Source: Phoma sp. XZ068 (Eukaryota > Ascomycota > Dothideomycetes > Pleosporales > Didymellaceae). Taken from it: a DNA stretch of 64,000 nt. Both the position numbers and the translations under genes were made by a program. The DNA is taken from contig RBKR01000023.1 of assembly GCA_004835665.1 (NCBI GenBank), forward strand, positions 248,001-312,000, in the 5' to 3' direction. Shown here piece by piece: positions 19,309 to 31,430 of the stretch (position 1 is the stretch's first letter; every line of letters begins with the position of its first letter). The notes below the pieces were generated by a model that saw nothing but the letters and a program-made list of their open reading frames with translations, did no database searches and was not told where the DNA came from.

Positions 19309-20766
19309 ATGTCGGGGAATTGGCTACATAAACTTGATGATCCAGAAGCTCTGGTCCGAGTGAGCGAGCGCATGGCCGAGCAGTACCAAGAACCTTTCGT
19401 CTACCAACTCGAACGAGCAGCAAATACTACAGAACAAGATGACCCAAACTACTACTCGCGACATCCACGCTCCCTTATCACGACGTCTGACATCGATTCA
19501 TTCATCACAGGTACCGGATCGTCTATCTACGGGTCGCTCGGTCCATTGCTGGAAGAAGCAGAGGCTGAGCTCATTCTTGTGACCTGTTTCTGGGCTTCGT
19601 CGGCCAGCCGTGATGCAATCAACGCAGTACTGCGCAAGTTATCGAACAAGGCAGTACGCAGGGGCACAGAGAAGATCCGCGTTCGAATATGCTTCTCATC
19701 TTCTTCCATCTTCCAGAAGCTCTTCCACAAGCAGTCTGCCACTGGGCAAACATATGCTCATTCTGAATGGGTACAAAGACTTGGTCTTCCCGACCCATCG
19801 GAACTCGGTGGGCTGGACTTGAAAATCAAGAGCGTGTTCTTGCTGCCCTTCAGCGTCATGCACCCAAAGTTCATCATTGTTGATCGTAACAAAGTGGTCC
19901 TTCCCAGCTGCAACGTCAGCTGGGAGGAGTGGTTTGAAGGCGCCATTGTTATGACCGGAATGGTCGTATTGTTGTTCCTCAGGTTCTATTGGGCGTTCTG
20001 GGAACGACGTGTAGATGAACCTGCCAGCTTTGCAAACCCTGTGCATCATGACGTGGGCCTTAACACAACCGGGCAGACGACCAGCGCCAGCCAAGCTGCT
20101 GAAGGGTTCCCGCAAGGTACCCCTACTCTTTTTCTTCCTAGCCCACACAGGCGGAACCCAAGATTTCAGCCCTATCGACTTGCCACAGCCCCGACAACAC
20201 CGCTAAACACCTTCTTACTTGTCCTATTTGCCAAAGCGGAGCGCAGCATTCGTGTTCAAACGCCGAATCTCACCGCTCCGCCTGTTTTGTCTGCTCTGCT
20301 CAACGCGCTAGCTCGCGGTATCGATGTCACCATCTTAACCTCAGCACGACTCATGATACTCGAGCAACTCGTGACCGCTGGCACCACAACATCTCGTTGT
20401 GTCCAAACGCTGATCAAACGATACAAGGCGCTTGACTCAAGCGCAACATCACGGTTGTACGATGAGGAGGCAGCAATGGCTCCTGTCAAAATTGGCAAAC
20501 TCCGCATCTCATACTTTAAGCCAAGTCACGGGTACAAGAAGAAGGGTGAAGAGCGGTGTGAACCGCAACAAAGTCATCTCAAGATGACAATTGTCGATAG
20601 CGAGGTGCTGGTGTTGGGCAGTGGCAACTTAGATCGTGCCAGTTGGTTCACGAGTCAAGAGTTGGGGGTTGCCTTCTTTGGAGAAGATGTTGTACGGAAA
20701 GTGGAAGAGACGGTGGATAAAGCTATGGAGGGTAGAATGAGGGCTGTGTTTGGCAGCGAAACGTGA
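19309..20766 (+). CDS. Phospholipase D-like protein with two HKD motifs
   Basis: This belongs to the phospholipase D/phosphatidylserine synthase superfamily. The ATG at 19309 (context ACCATGTCG) gives 485 residues and is preferred over an in-frame ATG at 19213, which would add 32 residues of unlikely composition. Both catalytic HxKxxxxD motifs are complete: H185/K187/D192 (HPKFIIVD) and H423/K425/D430 (HLKMTIVD), each followed by the expected Ser/Asn strand (SCNVSWEEW and GSGNLDRASW). A hydrophobic stretch near residues 213-232 (IVMTGMVVLLFLRFYWAFW) lies between them and may be a membrane anchor. No PX, PH or C2 domain is present, so it is not the classical Spo14-type enzyme. The substrate is unknown. 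Confidence 0.88.
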   Translation: MSGNWLHKLDDPEALVRVSERMAEQYQEPFVYQLERAANTTEQDDPNYYSRHPRSLITTSDIDSFITGTGSSIYGSLGPLLEEAEAELILVTCFWASSASRDAINAVLRKLSNKAVRRGTEKIRVRICFSSSSIFQKLFHKQSATGQTYAHSEWVQRLGLPDPSELGGLDLKIKSVFLLPFSVMHPKFIIVDRNKVVLPSCNVSWEEWFEGAIVMTGMVVLLFLRFYWAFWERRVDEPASFANPVHHDVGLNTTGQTTSASQAAEGFPQGTPTLFLPSPHRRNPRFQPYRLATAPTTPLNTFLLVLFAKAERSIRVQTPNLTAPPVLSALLNALARGIDVTILTSARLMILEQLVTAGTTTSRCVQTLIKRYKALDSSATSRLYDEEAAMAPVKIGKLRISYFKPSHGYKKKGEERCEPQQSHLKMTIVDSEVLVLGSGNLDRASWFTSQELGVAFFGEDVVRKVEETVDKAMEGRMRAVFGSET

Positions 20767-22324
20767 TAATGCCGGTTGTTTCTTTCACAACAAGGAGCAA
20801 CTAGAGAAGACCAATGCTTTGTACAAAGTTTGAGAACGAACATGTTCGATTACGACAGATGCTGAGAACCTCTTACAACAGCATGGCGCCAGGTACAACA
20901 CATACTCGCGCTCTCAGGCGTCTCGATCGCTCCCGGCGATGATACCCTCACAGCCCCAAATAAGTGTGATTGGTCCCTTAATGAAATATCGACATCTTCG
21001 CCACGCAAATTCGAGCCTGCCCTCTGTCAGTATCATCCAAATTTCCAATAAAGTCTGACGCACCTGGGTTCATAGCCCTGCATTCTTCCACTTGGCCCAC
21101 AGCTTGCGACTCTTCATCTTTAATGAGCGCGTTCCCTTTTAGTCAGCCTTCCAGCGGAACCCACTTGTCTTGTCGTCACTCTGACAAACCATGGCGCTGC
21201 GGAGGCTTCTCTCGACCGGGAGTTTCCATATCCAATACCCTCACTTACACCTCAACGCCACATATATGTAAGTTACGGCGAAATTCAGGCGAAAGACCCT
21301 CAAATTGTGATTTACGAGACAGTCGTAAACGAAAAAAATAGTCCTTGTGGCCATATGAGCTTAGCTTGGGCTGCAAATCGGCCACATACAGAGTACTATT
21401 CAGATCCGCTACGTTCTATATACCGCTCATCCAGTTGCTGCCGCAAAGTAGTTTACACCATGAGAAGGCACATTACGGGACATTCACCGCTCCATAGGTT
21501 TTTGTTAGATCCAGTGGTCATTTGCAACAACCCGACAAGAATATCATCTACGTGGTGTTAACCCAAGCGTTGTGAAGCACAGGAAGGAGTGTGCGATAGG
21601 ATATAATGCAATCATTACGAGCTCTCAGCCACTTGAGATTTCTTAGGCTTGTCTTGATTCAAACCCTTTTTTCCTTGAATGAGATAGTACGATCAAACCT
21701 GAGGTTTCGAGTTTCAAGTCGGTCAGCTTCCACACTCCATAGCCTCCACAGCCACCACAGCCACAGATCAGCCACCCACCAACTTCGCAAGATCGTTCAG
21801 TGATCGTGAAGGCGTGAGTTGGTGATGAGAGCCCCGCGGCACCCGCACTGCTTTCTGAACAGGTAACCGACGAGACAGGCTATAATGTCGCCAAGCCATG
21901 CATGTCGATGCACTTTCAGCGGTGAAGACGAACGTGCCGTGCTTTAGCGGCGGAGTCGCCCCGCGGATTTTGGACTAATAGCCAATCGCCGGGCCGGACC
22001 CTGTTCTATGATTCGGTCCAGCCTGTCTGCCAACATCTCCACTCTGCACACAAGTGACGTGTGAGGAACCCCGCGGCGTTATGGACGTAAACAACGCGTT
22101 CTCTCCTGTTTGTCGTATTGAGCTTGCTGTTTCAGGCTGTCTCTCAACCCTTGCGATCGTCTCCTGCAGATCCAGGTCTCCCAAGCATGATTTTACCCCA
22201 CCTGCATCCACATGGTCATATAAGAGGTTCACCTTAGAAACTTCCGAGCTCTGTGCAACTCTCTTCTTTTGTGAACAATCATTGAGACTCTCCCTCCCCC
22301 ACACCGCATAAGACAACCGCAAAT
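20767..22324. other. Intergenic region (1.56 kb)
   Basis: This is the upstream region of the SMP-C2 gene. A TATAAG-like element lies near 22217, about 105 bp before that start codon. Short frames here have no motif. No RNA gene or repeat is recognised. Confidence 0.4.
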
Positions 22325-23939
22325 ATGAACAACATGTCAGGCCTCGCCGACCACCTGACTGCTTCAGGCGGAGCCGAGTCTGCAGGTTAGAGTGCTCCCA
22401 CGTACCATAGCTCTTTTTCTTTCAGAACGTGGGCTGACGATGTATTTTAGGGTTCCTCAACGATATTGTCGAACAACTATGGCCCAACATCAATGTCGCT
22501 GGCTGCAAAATGGTGAAAGAGATTGTTGAACCCATTCTGGCCTCCACGCTGCCAGGACCACTGGCAAACCTACGTTTCACAAAGCTTGACCTGGGTCATG
22601 TACCTTTACGGCTATCTGCAGTTGACGTACACAAGACCTCCACAGGAGGCATAAAGCTGGACATGAACGTGACCTGGGAGAGTAAGAGTGATATCGAGCT
22701 AGATGGCAAGATGGTCCCCAAGATTGTAAACAAGATGCGTTTTCCCCAAGGTTGATGCAAAAGCTGATCGGTGGCAGGGTATCGAGCATGTTCACCTCAA
22801 GGGTCGGCTTTCCATTCTGCTCGCTCCTCTGACAAACGTCATCCCGCTTGTACGATATTCTTGCATGACAAGCCAAGGTGCATGATCGCTAATTTCCGAC
22901 CTAGATCGGGGCTGCGCAAGTCGCATTTATCAACCCTCCTGAGCTCTCACTCGATTTCACCGATGCCGCAAACATTGCAGACCTAGGTATAATCTCAGGT
23001 ACCATCCGCAAGACGATCCTTGGCATCATCGGCGGTATGGCTGTTCTGCCAAACCGCTTCCTTGTCAAGCTTGACAACTCAAACGACTACTTCAAGACTT
23101 ACCAACCTCACCTCGGTGTTGTCCGTCTCACCGTCGAGCGAGCAATTGGGATCTCGGGTCCCAAGAAAAGCGGCGCAAAGCGCCTCCTCGCAAAGATTGT
23201 GAAGGACGTACCGGATTGCTATTGCAAAGTCGCTGTCGGCGCAGAAGAAGAGTGGCGTACATCAACAAAGAAGAATGATCACGATCCTGAGTGGAACGAA
23301 ACACGCGACTTCCTCGTCGCAGACTTCGAACAGGTCATCTCCCTCGATGTCCAAGACGATGATTTGGGTTCCGATGACGACATCGGCATTGGATCTATTT
23401 CCGTCAAAGACATCCTACTTGGGGGCGGAACGAAAGAGATTGCACTCACCCACAAAGGTGAACACACAGACGCGCGCATAACGGTACATGCAAAGTTCTT
23501 CAACTTCGTCTCTGAGCCGCAATCACTTTCCCCTGAGAACAGTCAAGGCGAAGGCCAACTCTGCGGTCTCGCTACTGTCCTTGTTGCGAGCGCCCTCGGT
23601 CTCCAGGGCCTGCGGGACGAGCTCCAACCCAGCATCAGAGTATTGTGGGGTGGCAAAGAATTCCGCACTGCGGTCAAGACATACACTCCTGGGACGGACA
23701 TCTTTAACCCAAACTTCGATCAGGCTTTCAGAATCCCAATTACAAGGGATATGGTGGAAAGTCCCGCCCCGTTCAGAGTCAGCTTGCTGAATATGGAAGC
23801 GGAAACTGGCGCGATTGAGATCCCATTTGCAGATGTACAGAATGGCCAAGATTTGAGTGTTGCGAATGCATACGATGTTGGTAGTGGTGCGTCAGTTAGG
23901 ATTTCGATCAGCTTAAGGGGTCTTCAGTTGGCTCAGTAG
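22325..23939 (+). CDS. SMP-C2-C2 domain protein (extended-synaptotagmin/tricalbin-like)
   Basis: This is probably a lipid-transfer protein acting at membrane contact sites. Exons are 22325-22385, 22451-22725, 22778-22849 and 22905-23939; introns are 65, 52 and 55 bp. The model gives 480 residues and every junction keeps the domain frame. Residues about 21-200 fit an SMP domain (FLNDIVEQLWPNINVAGCKM..., then FINPPELSLDFTD and TIRKTILGII). C2A spans about 206-338, with Asp-rich calcium loops (DHDPEWNE and QDDDLGSDDD); C2B spans about 355-480 and has few acidic loop residues. Family members usually carry an N-terminal membrane hairpin. Here only about 20 residues precede the SMP domain, so the protein looks soluble. 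A missed upstream exon is the alternative. Confidence 0.85.
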
Positions 23940-24478
23940 GCTGGAAAGGAAGAAATCGTCTTGTCCAGGGTTCGAAATTCCTTGTAGACGCCGTCATGCC
24001 TTACATTCTTGATTGTGTGTACTACCTTGATTATACTCTGCAGATTCATTCTAGCTATACTCTAAGAAACTCAGGGCTGACGACTAAGAATTGAGAAGAA
24101 ATTGCGCGCGAAGTTCCCGTTAAATTGACAGTTGTTTGACCTAGGTATCCGGAAGCTAGAACACATATACAGATGCCAAGCTCGTAACCGCTCCAAGCAG
24201 CCAGTTGACGTGGGCTATGTGCAGACTATAGTTCAGTTTTTCCCCTATGTCTTGCTTTATGCCCGCGCTTGATGCTTTCAGAATCGTCCCACGAGCAAAG
24301 GAGCCGATCCAGGTATCCTCCTTAAAACTGCCGGCCCACTTCTGCGGCTTCTTGTACGACGATGGCGAACCCGATAACTACAATTCCAAGCAGTTTGTTT
24401 GAGACCTCAAATGTGGCGCCGGACGTGCTCATGGAGCCCGAAATCTTAGCAATCTGATATGCGAAACAATTGAAACGC
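23940..24478. other. 3' intergenic region between convergent genes
   Basis: About 540 bp between the stops of the SMP-C2 and GH31 genes. No feature is seen. Confidence 0.45.
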
Positions 24479-26517
24479 TCAAGCTCTAAGGAATACAGGC
24501 ATCTCGTGGAGAGGAGAATCGACAGTGACGTAGACGCCTCCTTCAAAGGTATTATCGCTCCACAAGCTCTTCCACGTTTCTCCACTGGCTAGTTCGGGTA
24601 GATAGACACTCACCTCAGTCTGGCCTTCCCTTAAAACCGGACAACAAAGATACTTCTCACCATACATATACTGCGCCTCGACCTCCCAACAGGTGGCGTC
24701 TCTTGGAAACTCGTAGAAGAGCGTTCTTATAATAGGCGATCCTTTCTCGTGTGCTTCCATCATGAGCTTTCGCGTATATGGACGGAGTTCCTCGCGTAGC
24801 TGCATATATTTTTTGCAGATCTCGAAAACTTCTGGTCCATAAGACCACACTTCGTTATCTGCACCGCTACGACAAGAGGCTCCCCCAGTTGTCCCAACCT
24901 GGGTCTGCCTTGGCTCACGATCTCCGTGAAGTCTCATCACTGGGCAAAAAGCCCCCCATTGGAACCATCGCACAAAGAGTTCGCGGAATTTCGGGTCGTT
25001 AGGGTCTCCTCCGTGAAAGCCGCCGATGTCTGTCGTCCACCACGGAATCCCAGCCATACCCATAGATAGGCCTGCTGCCAGCTGATTCCGTAAACTGTTC
25101 CAAGAGGATGCGATGTCGCCACTCCACACGAGAGCACCATACTTTTGACTTCCAGCCCAAGCGCAACGGACTAGGTTGACGATGCCAACCTGACCTTCCT
25201 CTTCCATACCTTCGAAGAACGCCCTAGAATACTCTCTTGGATAGACATTGCCAATGGCGACGTTTGGTCCAAGATGATATCGATAGTTCTCGAAGTCGTA
25301 GACAGAGTATTCTGGTTCCGCCTCGTCAAGCCAGAAGGCTTTGATGCCTTTCGAATAGTAATTCTGCTTAGCTTTGCCCCACACATATTTGCGTGATGCG
25401 GGGTTGGTTGGGTCAAAGTGCACTGTGACGCCCTGGAATGTCATGGCAATCCGCTCCCCCCGTTCCGTTCGAATCAGGTAACCTTTCTCAAGCATCTCAT
25501 TGTAGTTCTCAGATTTTCGATCCACGGTGGGCCAAATTGATACCATGAGTTCGATATCCATGTCCTGCAGCTCCTTGACCATTGCATCTGTATGGTCTCA
25601 CATTAGCAGATGAACAATACCACGAATAGTCTATGCTAACCTGGATCTGGCCAATAGGTCTCATCAAACTTCCAGTCTCCCTGCTTCGGCCAGTGGAAAA
25701 AATCAACGACAATGACGTCGATCGGCAGTTCTAGGCGCTTGTACTCTCTTGCAACCTTGAGAAGCTCATCCTGGGTCTGGTAGCGCAATTTGCACTGCCA
25801 GAAACCAAGACCGTACTCTGGCATCATGGGTACCTTGCCTGTCGCCTCAGCATAAAATTCAACGATTTTCGCAGGTGTCTCGCCCGTCACTACCCAGTAA
25901 TCAAGAACCTTCGTTGAAAAGGCCTCAAATCTCATGATATTCTTGCCGAAAATCGCACTACCGATGGAGGGGTTATTCCATAGAAATCCGTAGCCTCGCG
26001 AGGACACAGCGAACGGCACGCTAGCCTGAGAGTTTCGATGGGAAAGTTCGACTTCAGTCCCTTTGATGTCAAGGTACGGCTGCTGGTATTGCCCCATGCC
26101 ATACATCTTTTCTTTGGGATCGAGGCTCTCAAAACGAGCGGTGAGATGATAATCACCACCGAGAATCGGCTTAAATTCACGAGCCTCAATCTCGAGAGCA
26201 CTACATTTGGGATCCGTGAGGTCGCGCCGGTGTCTGGTATATTCCTCAAGTAACAACTTCCCGTTACCGTTACAGATCGTCAACTTGCCGCGCTTGGTGA
26301 CTGTAGCTTTGATGTGGCCATTGATCAGAGTAGCTGATTCTTCCTCAATCTGTATGTCAGCTCTGTTGGTTGTTGGTTCAAGAAGTGCCCAGTAATCACT
26401 GGGCATGCTGCTCGCTTTGGTAGCGCGAACGCGAACAGCATTGTTGCCCCACGACTCGATCCAGAGTTGCTCTGCATCGTACGTAAAAATAAGGCGTCCA
26501 TCGTTCTCCGAAAACAT
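24479..26517 (-). CDS. Glycoside hydrolase family 31 enzyme (alpha-xylosidase/alpha-glucosidase type)
   Basis: GH31 enzymes release terminal alpha-linked xylose or glucose with retention of configuration. Exons on the minus strand are 26517-25641 and 25587-24479, with a 53-bp intron (GTTAGC...TACAG), giving 661 residues. After an N-terminal beta-sandwich comes the TIM barrel, with VIVVDFFHWPKQGDW, the nucleophile Asp380 in FWLDEAEPE and the acid/base Asp450 in WSGDIASSW, then GIPWWTTDIGGF. The FWLDEAEPE form of the nucleophile motif is more like alpha-xylosidases such as XylS/Xyl31 than the maltase-type WIDMNE. There is no signal peptide, so the enzyme should act inside the cell, for example on imported xyloglucan oligosaccharides. 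Exact specificity is inferred. Confidence 0.9.
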
Positions 26518-26541
26518 GGTTATTAGAACTTAGCGGTAAAC

Positions 26542-27087
26542 TCAATCGAGGGCTTCTGTGCTAGAGTATGGTTGAGAGATGCCGGAGTGAAAGTGTGGGG
26601 AGGGAATTCCTAACAGCGCGGACACAGGCGCCGTTATGTAGGTAAGCCTAGGCGAAAGCCCGAGGCTGTGACCTGAACTGATCAAAGATGCCGGCCAGCG
26701 GGGTTCTTCATCACTTGGTAACGATTTGTGTGAAAACGAGCCACTCTCTCCATGCTGCGCGGAGGGTGACACTGCTTTCCGCGGGCCTCCCACCGGAGTC
26801 GAACCTCGGTGTGTTTGAAAATTAGCGCGCTTTCCACCGGAGCTGCAGCCAGCATCCATCGCACGCGACAACATCGCGCCACGCACAAGCTTGCCCTCAT
26901 ATACGGCATGCATGTACGAGTTGTCGCCCAAATCTGTTACCATACTTGCAAGCTTGTATGGCAAGCCGCAAAGGCCGAGTTTTATGCAACCTTCAAAACT
27001 CAGCCTCACCCGGTCTGCGATAAACAGCTCTCGAGTGAATGTCTCATTGATCTCTAACTTTGATCTTGGAATGCGACACCCTGCCAT
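26542..27087 (-). CDS. Unrecognised ORF upstream of the GH31 gene, 181 aa
   Basis: A minus-strand frame ends 24 bp before the GH31 start codon. Residues 1-80 have a plausible protein composition (including LGDNSYMHAVYEGKLV), while the rest is Ser/Gly/Pro-rich. I recognise no family. The frame covers the whole expected GH31 promoter, which argues against it being a separate gene. It may be a relic, or an untranslated leader that is open by chance. Confidence 0.2.
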   Translation of the reverse strand: MAGCRIPRSKLEINETFTRELFIADRVRLSFEGCIKLGLCGLPYKLASMVTDLGDNSYMHAVYEGKLVRGAMLSRAMDAGCSSGGKRANFQTHRGSTPVGGPRKAVSPSAQHGESGSFSHKSLPSDEEPRWPASLISSGHSLGLSPRLTYITAPVSALLGIPSPHFHSGISQPYSSTEALD

Positions 27088-28486
27088 GAACGAGAAAGCT
27101 TAAGCAACACGTATCCCTTTCGTAAAGATGGAAGCATATAGTTAAAAAGTTATATATTAGGCTCTTCGGGTTTATCGGAGTGGCAGAGATCATGATTGAA
27201 GATGTATTCTCCGCGCATCCTCACCACACTTTGGAGGCACCCCAGCCCGCACAACCCACCACAAGATATAGGGTCACGTAAAGCGATTTGAGCTGCGCGT
27301 AACCCACTTTGTTGACAACTTGGCCAACCTCAGGACAAACCTTTGCATTAATGGGGGTGGCGAGCTATCCATGCATGACATTCAGATTTCATTTCAATTG
27401 ATCTGGATACATGTGACTGCAGACCAAGGAGCGGGGCTAGTGAAAGTGCAGAGAATGTACTCCGGCGTGGTGCACTTTACGCACTTTACGGGCACTATAT
27501 TGAACAAGCCCGACGTTTTGAGCATTGGTCATTGACCCAAAGGAAAGGGGTTCTACGCCAATTACCTGCATAGTCATATGTGAACGACAGGAGAAACCAA
27601 CCCCTCGACCAGGAAATTCAACGCAGTTCGACCAACTCTCAGTATGTAATCGTCCAAAGTCGCAAGACACACTGAGCATTCGCATTGCCGACGTTCTTGC
27701 TGTTGTTGCTGCGGAGTACTGACACTATCAAACACCGTTTTTGCACACGGGTATCATAAGAGCATTGAGATTAGTGGGAAGAGCTACCCCGCATGGGAAG
27801 TCGGACAAGATAGCTACCGTAGCGTGCCATGGTGGTTTTAGATGTTGCGAGGTAACAACGTCAGAGTAGGATTGATGTTGGAGCTACATCAAGGTCTCCA
27901 ATCAATCTCCACAGTCAATTAATAGCTGATTTATATCAACAATACATAGGATTTCCACAATCAAAGAAATCTACTATTAACAGACCATTACCAAAGATCA
28001 GATCATAAAATATCTCTACTGTTAAGGCTGCGCTACAATAGAGCTAGGGGAACCTATAACTATATCTTCAGGTGAGCTCATACTCCTTCACTGTTAACAC
28101 TATAAGGCTGCACGCCCTACTAGCGTGTGCAGCATAACAGGAGATCTATATGTAACTCTACTTAATGTGCCTACACAATAGGGTGCAGGTGTAGGTGCAG
28201 GTACAGGCACTTACTCCTTCCCTATAATCTTAACAGGCCCTCACCGAGCTAGAGACCTGAAATAGTTCAGTCACGACCTCAATCTTAACATCCATCACAC
28301 TCAGAGTCAGTCAGACTTGAAACCGATCACATTTGAAATTAGGATAACATCATTTCGACTTTTTGATACATATCAACTTGATACACTGTGACCTACAGTC
28401 GGACATCACCATATGACAAAACCCTCCTGGCGCGGTACGGTATGTAACACCCGAACCAGCTCGCTACTCACGTTGTGTTAAATACA
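27088..28486. other. Gene-poor interval with minor repeats
   Basis: No gene is recognised. An AT-richer patch at about 27900-28100 looks mildly RIP-affected. A perfect 7-bp inverted repeat (GCTGCAC...GTGCAGC) frames a short loop near 28107-28133, just before the GGTGYA tandem repeat. Confidence 0.35.
28180..28211 (+). repeat. Short GGTGYA-type tandem repeat
   Basis: About five degenerate copies of a 6-bp unit alternate GGTGCA, GGTGTA and GGTACA. This is a microsatellite without coding context. Confidence 0.6.
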
Positions 28487-28824
28487 ATGGACGTTACTTA
28501 CAATCAGGGAGGTGATATTTTCATTAAGGGTACCGCTCCGGTTAACGCTGGCGACAAATCCAAGCTTCTCTATGATCAATGGACTTTTTCACATTCTGGA
28601 CATGTCATGAGTAGCAGTACGTAAAATTATTGAAATTATCGCTAACCTTGATGTGCCATTCAGACTACCTCGCCGAGTGTGGTGGGCCATGTGCCAATTT
28701 CAAGGGTAGTACCAGCACGCCGTGGGTCAAGTACGACCAGATGGCAGATGAATCTAAAACGACACCGCACAATGCTACCGGAATATGGAGGCTTCCGGCT
28801 GGTATTGGACTTCCAGGCGCATAG
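28487..28824 (+). pseudogene. Relic of an AA9-type lytic polysaccharide monooxygenase gene
   Basis: Two exon-like pieces (28487-28616 and 28664-28824), joined by a clean 47-bp GT-AG intron, give 96 codons resembling the middle of AA9 enzymes, which cleave cellulose oxidatively. Visible features are the GGDIFIKGTAPVNAGDK strand, the second copper-ligand region SHSGHVM and the YLAECGGPCANFKGS disulphide region, then KYDQM where AA9 has its FKID-type segment. The N-terminal part, with the signal peptide and the catalytic first histidine, is missing, and a TAG at 28822 ends the frame before the C-terminal third. No in-frame rescue was found on either side. The AA9 call is by pattern memory and moderately sure. 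The piece is not RIP-mutated, so it was probably lost by deletion. Confidence 0.55.
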
Positions 28825-31280
28825 AATCCGGATGATGTTGCCGGTATTCTCTTCCATTTCGGTATGTTAATTCGGGCTAGAGGGGTAACACGTCACCTAG
28901 TGGATCGGTCAAGACTATTTAAACCTGTGAAGCGAGCTAATTTAGTATACCAAGAAAGCAGCTCGGTCTCTGAAGACAACTATGGGATTATGCCCTTGTC
29001 TATAGTACAATCAATGTCTAATCATTCGGTACGTATTTCCCTACAATAAAACGTCGAAAGTCGAATAAAACTATTCTTTGATCGTTTGAGCCGCAGTATG
29101 CTACAATGCATGTCACTTTGGGTTCATCTTACTCCTTTAAGCGTACATTCTGTGGCCAACACCTCTGAGCATCACATCACTCACGATGTGCCTGATCAGT
29201 ATTTGGGGGGGAGTCGTGCGTATATTGGTAAGAAGTTGAATCTGCTTTGTGGTGCGTATCGTGTAGTGACAAGAATGCGGGGGGGAGGGGGTCTTTGAAA
29301 CAGCACATATCGTCAACGCCAGCCTCATTCTGCTCCAAACGCAAAGCAGTAGGTCAAATCAAGGCTGAAGTACCGTTAGTGCGAATAACCCATGGTCATT
29401 TTCAAACGAAGCGTGTTTACTAGCAGCTCCTTCCGTTGTACGTAACATGCCGCGTCTTTGGGCTGACAAAAATGACCAGAAATCAAGTGCCTTTGAGCCC
29501 GGACCTTACGAGTACAGAGAAGCCACCACCTGGCGTTTATGTTGCACGCTGGTTGTCCGATCTCGCTTGGATAATGTACCGCTAGGTCCCAATCGAAGGA
29601 TATATCGTATGGCCAATAGCGAAACGCTAACGGGACTGCAAGATGCGAGTACATAGTGGTAACAATGAAGGTCTGCTCAGGGACACGCCTGAATTACCAA
29701 ACTTACTGTCATGTTCCCCGGTCACCCGCGGACGTTTCGAATGGCTAGACTAACAGAATGAAATGCATCTGCTAAACGAATGCCTAGTACGATCGATACT
29801 TGATGCTCTGGGCTCCTTGCGTGGTTTAATGGGTTAAATACTCAAACATTGCATATTGCTAACAAGTGGGTGGTTGTTAACCAGCAGAGACACGGTGTCC
29901 TCGAACTCCATCGCCGGATTTATCCTCTTAAGGTAGAATGCCAAGGATGAAGCTTCCGTCAGTGTTGCTCACAAAACTGTGTGTAGTCAGAACCAGAGGA
30001 GAAAAAAAGAAGGGGGGGCGGGGGGCGTTCCATCTGACGTTCCTCGATAGTCATACAAAATGATGGGACCGACAGAGGAGATGGAGGTGGTTTTGCCGCT
30101 AGTACCTACCTAGGTTCTCTTCCAAGGGTTGTAGCGAGTTGACTTGCAATCCCTGCCCTTGCTCAAACCGGTTCACAAGCACCGAGGTTTACTGCAGACA
30201 CCCGCACCTGCATGAATGTGCCGATAGATCGCTCCACGGGAACTGGCGTGTAAGCTAAATATTTTGCGGGGTAACCTTCGGTTGCGTGACTTGCCCACGC
30301 GCGTTTGCGGGAAAGTACCGCCATTTAGTACCATAGTCAGATGTGACTACAGTGATTGCAGAAATATCCCTTCGTGACAAACTGGTACAATACCATGGTA
30401 GAGTGAGGGCTAGAACCGAGGCATGCGTACTAAAACCTGTGGCTTTCAGCCAATTTATCGGCAAACTACGACCTACAATCAATTGATGAGCAACAGAACT
30501 CAAACCGGGTCGTCTTGAGTTCGTTTGAAGCTGAACCGAGGAATTATGCTAGAACTAATCTATTTGTCTTTAAGCAGTACACTATTTTAGTTGCTGAGCT
30601 CTGAAGGCTGAAATCTCAGCTGCCAGTTATGGGTCTGGTGAGCGTGGCACACCAGCACCATTCACAGATACCAATTAACGAGATCAGGTTTATTACAAAC
30701 AGTGATGCAAGAAGCTGCTCCCTGCATCGTATGCACGACTTCCCGATCGGAAATGGCTTCTAACATCTGTGGCTTAGAATCATGTTCTTGACTGAAGTTG
30801 GGACATCACATCGTTGTACCGAGGCCAAAGCATATTGACTGTAGCGGGGTATGGTAGTTGCCTCAAGGTTCGAAATTAAATAAAGTAGCATGCAACCAAT
30901 CAGTCTACGAACAGTCGTACACTGGCCGAGGGCCACGCAGGAATCAGAATGATTGTAGCCGTTTTTTTCTTGCGCACTGCTGGTGACCTGCATCACGCAC
31001 CATCTCAGTTCGCCGACAACAAGATGACTTCGTGAGATACTGAGATCTCCTGGTTGGTGAGACGCGGTAGACTATGTTCGCGCGTTTACAACATCCTTGC
31101 ACAAGGCCACTCGAGTTCTTCTCCTCTTGTGTTATTGGCTGTAAGCTCACACTCAATCCTCTCATCGAAACCTAAAAACGGAGAGGCATGGTGGCCGCCA
31201 CTATCCAGCCCTGGTAGAAGCCTTGGGGTCGGTGACTTCGAAGCTAGAACGAGTTGCACACTGAAGGGGTATGAGCTACG
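28825..31280. other. Gene-poor interval upstream of the cutinase
   Basis: About 2.4 kb without a recognisable gene. A purine tract with long G runs lies at 30000-30026. Short frames on both strands have no motif. Composition is near-normal, so this is not yet the RIP block. Confidence 0.4.
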
Positions 31281-31287
31281 TATAAAG
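31281..31287 (+). promoter_or_regulatory. TATA box of the cutinase gene
   Basis: TATAAAG lies 150 bp upstream of the cutinase ATG and is followed by C/A-rich sequence typical of fungal transcription start regions. The position fits but is not proof. Confidence 0.5.
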
Positions 31288-31430
31288 TCCTTTGGGTTTC
31301 TCACTCCCAAATGCGATATCCGCGGATCCTCAGCACATCAGTACCCTCCTGCACAACACACTTCGGTCCCCTCGCAACAATTTGACCTATTGAACACTAT
31401 CACTTCTCAAAAAAAAACCCCCCGTCCAAC

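Noticed and set aside
26770..26835. tRNA-like segment on the minus strand (AGGTTCGACTCC)
   Set aside because: The T-arm has several mismatches, and no acceptor stem or anticodon arm can be formed.
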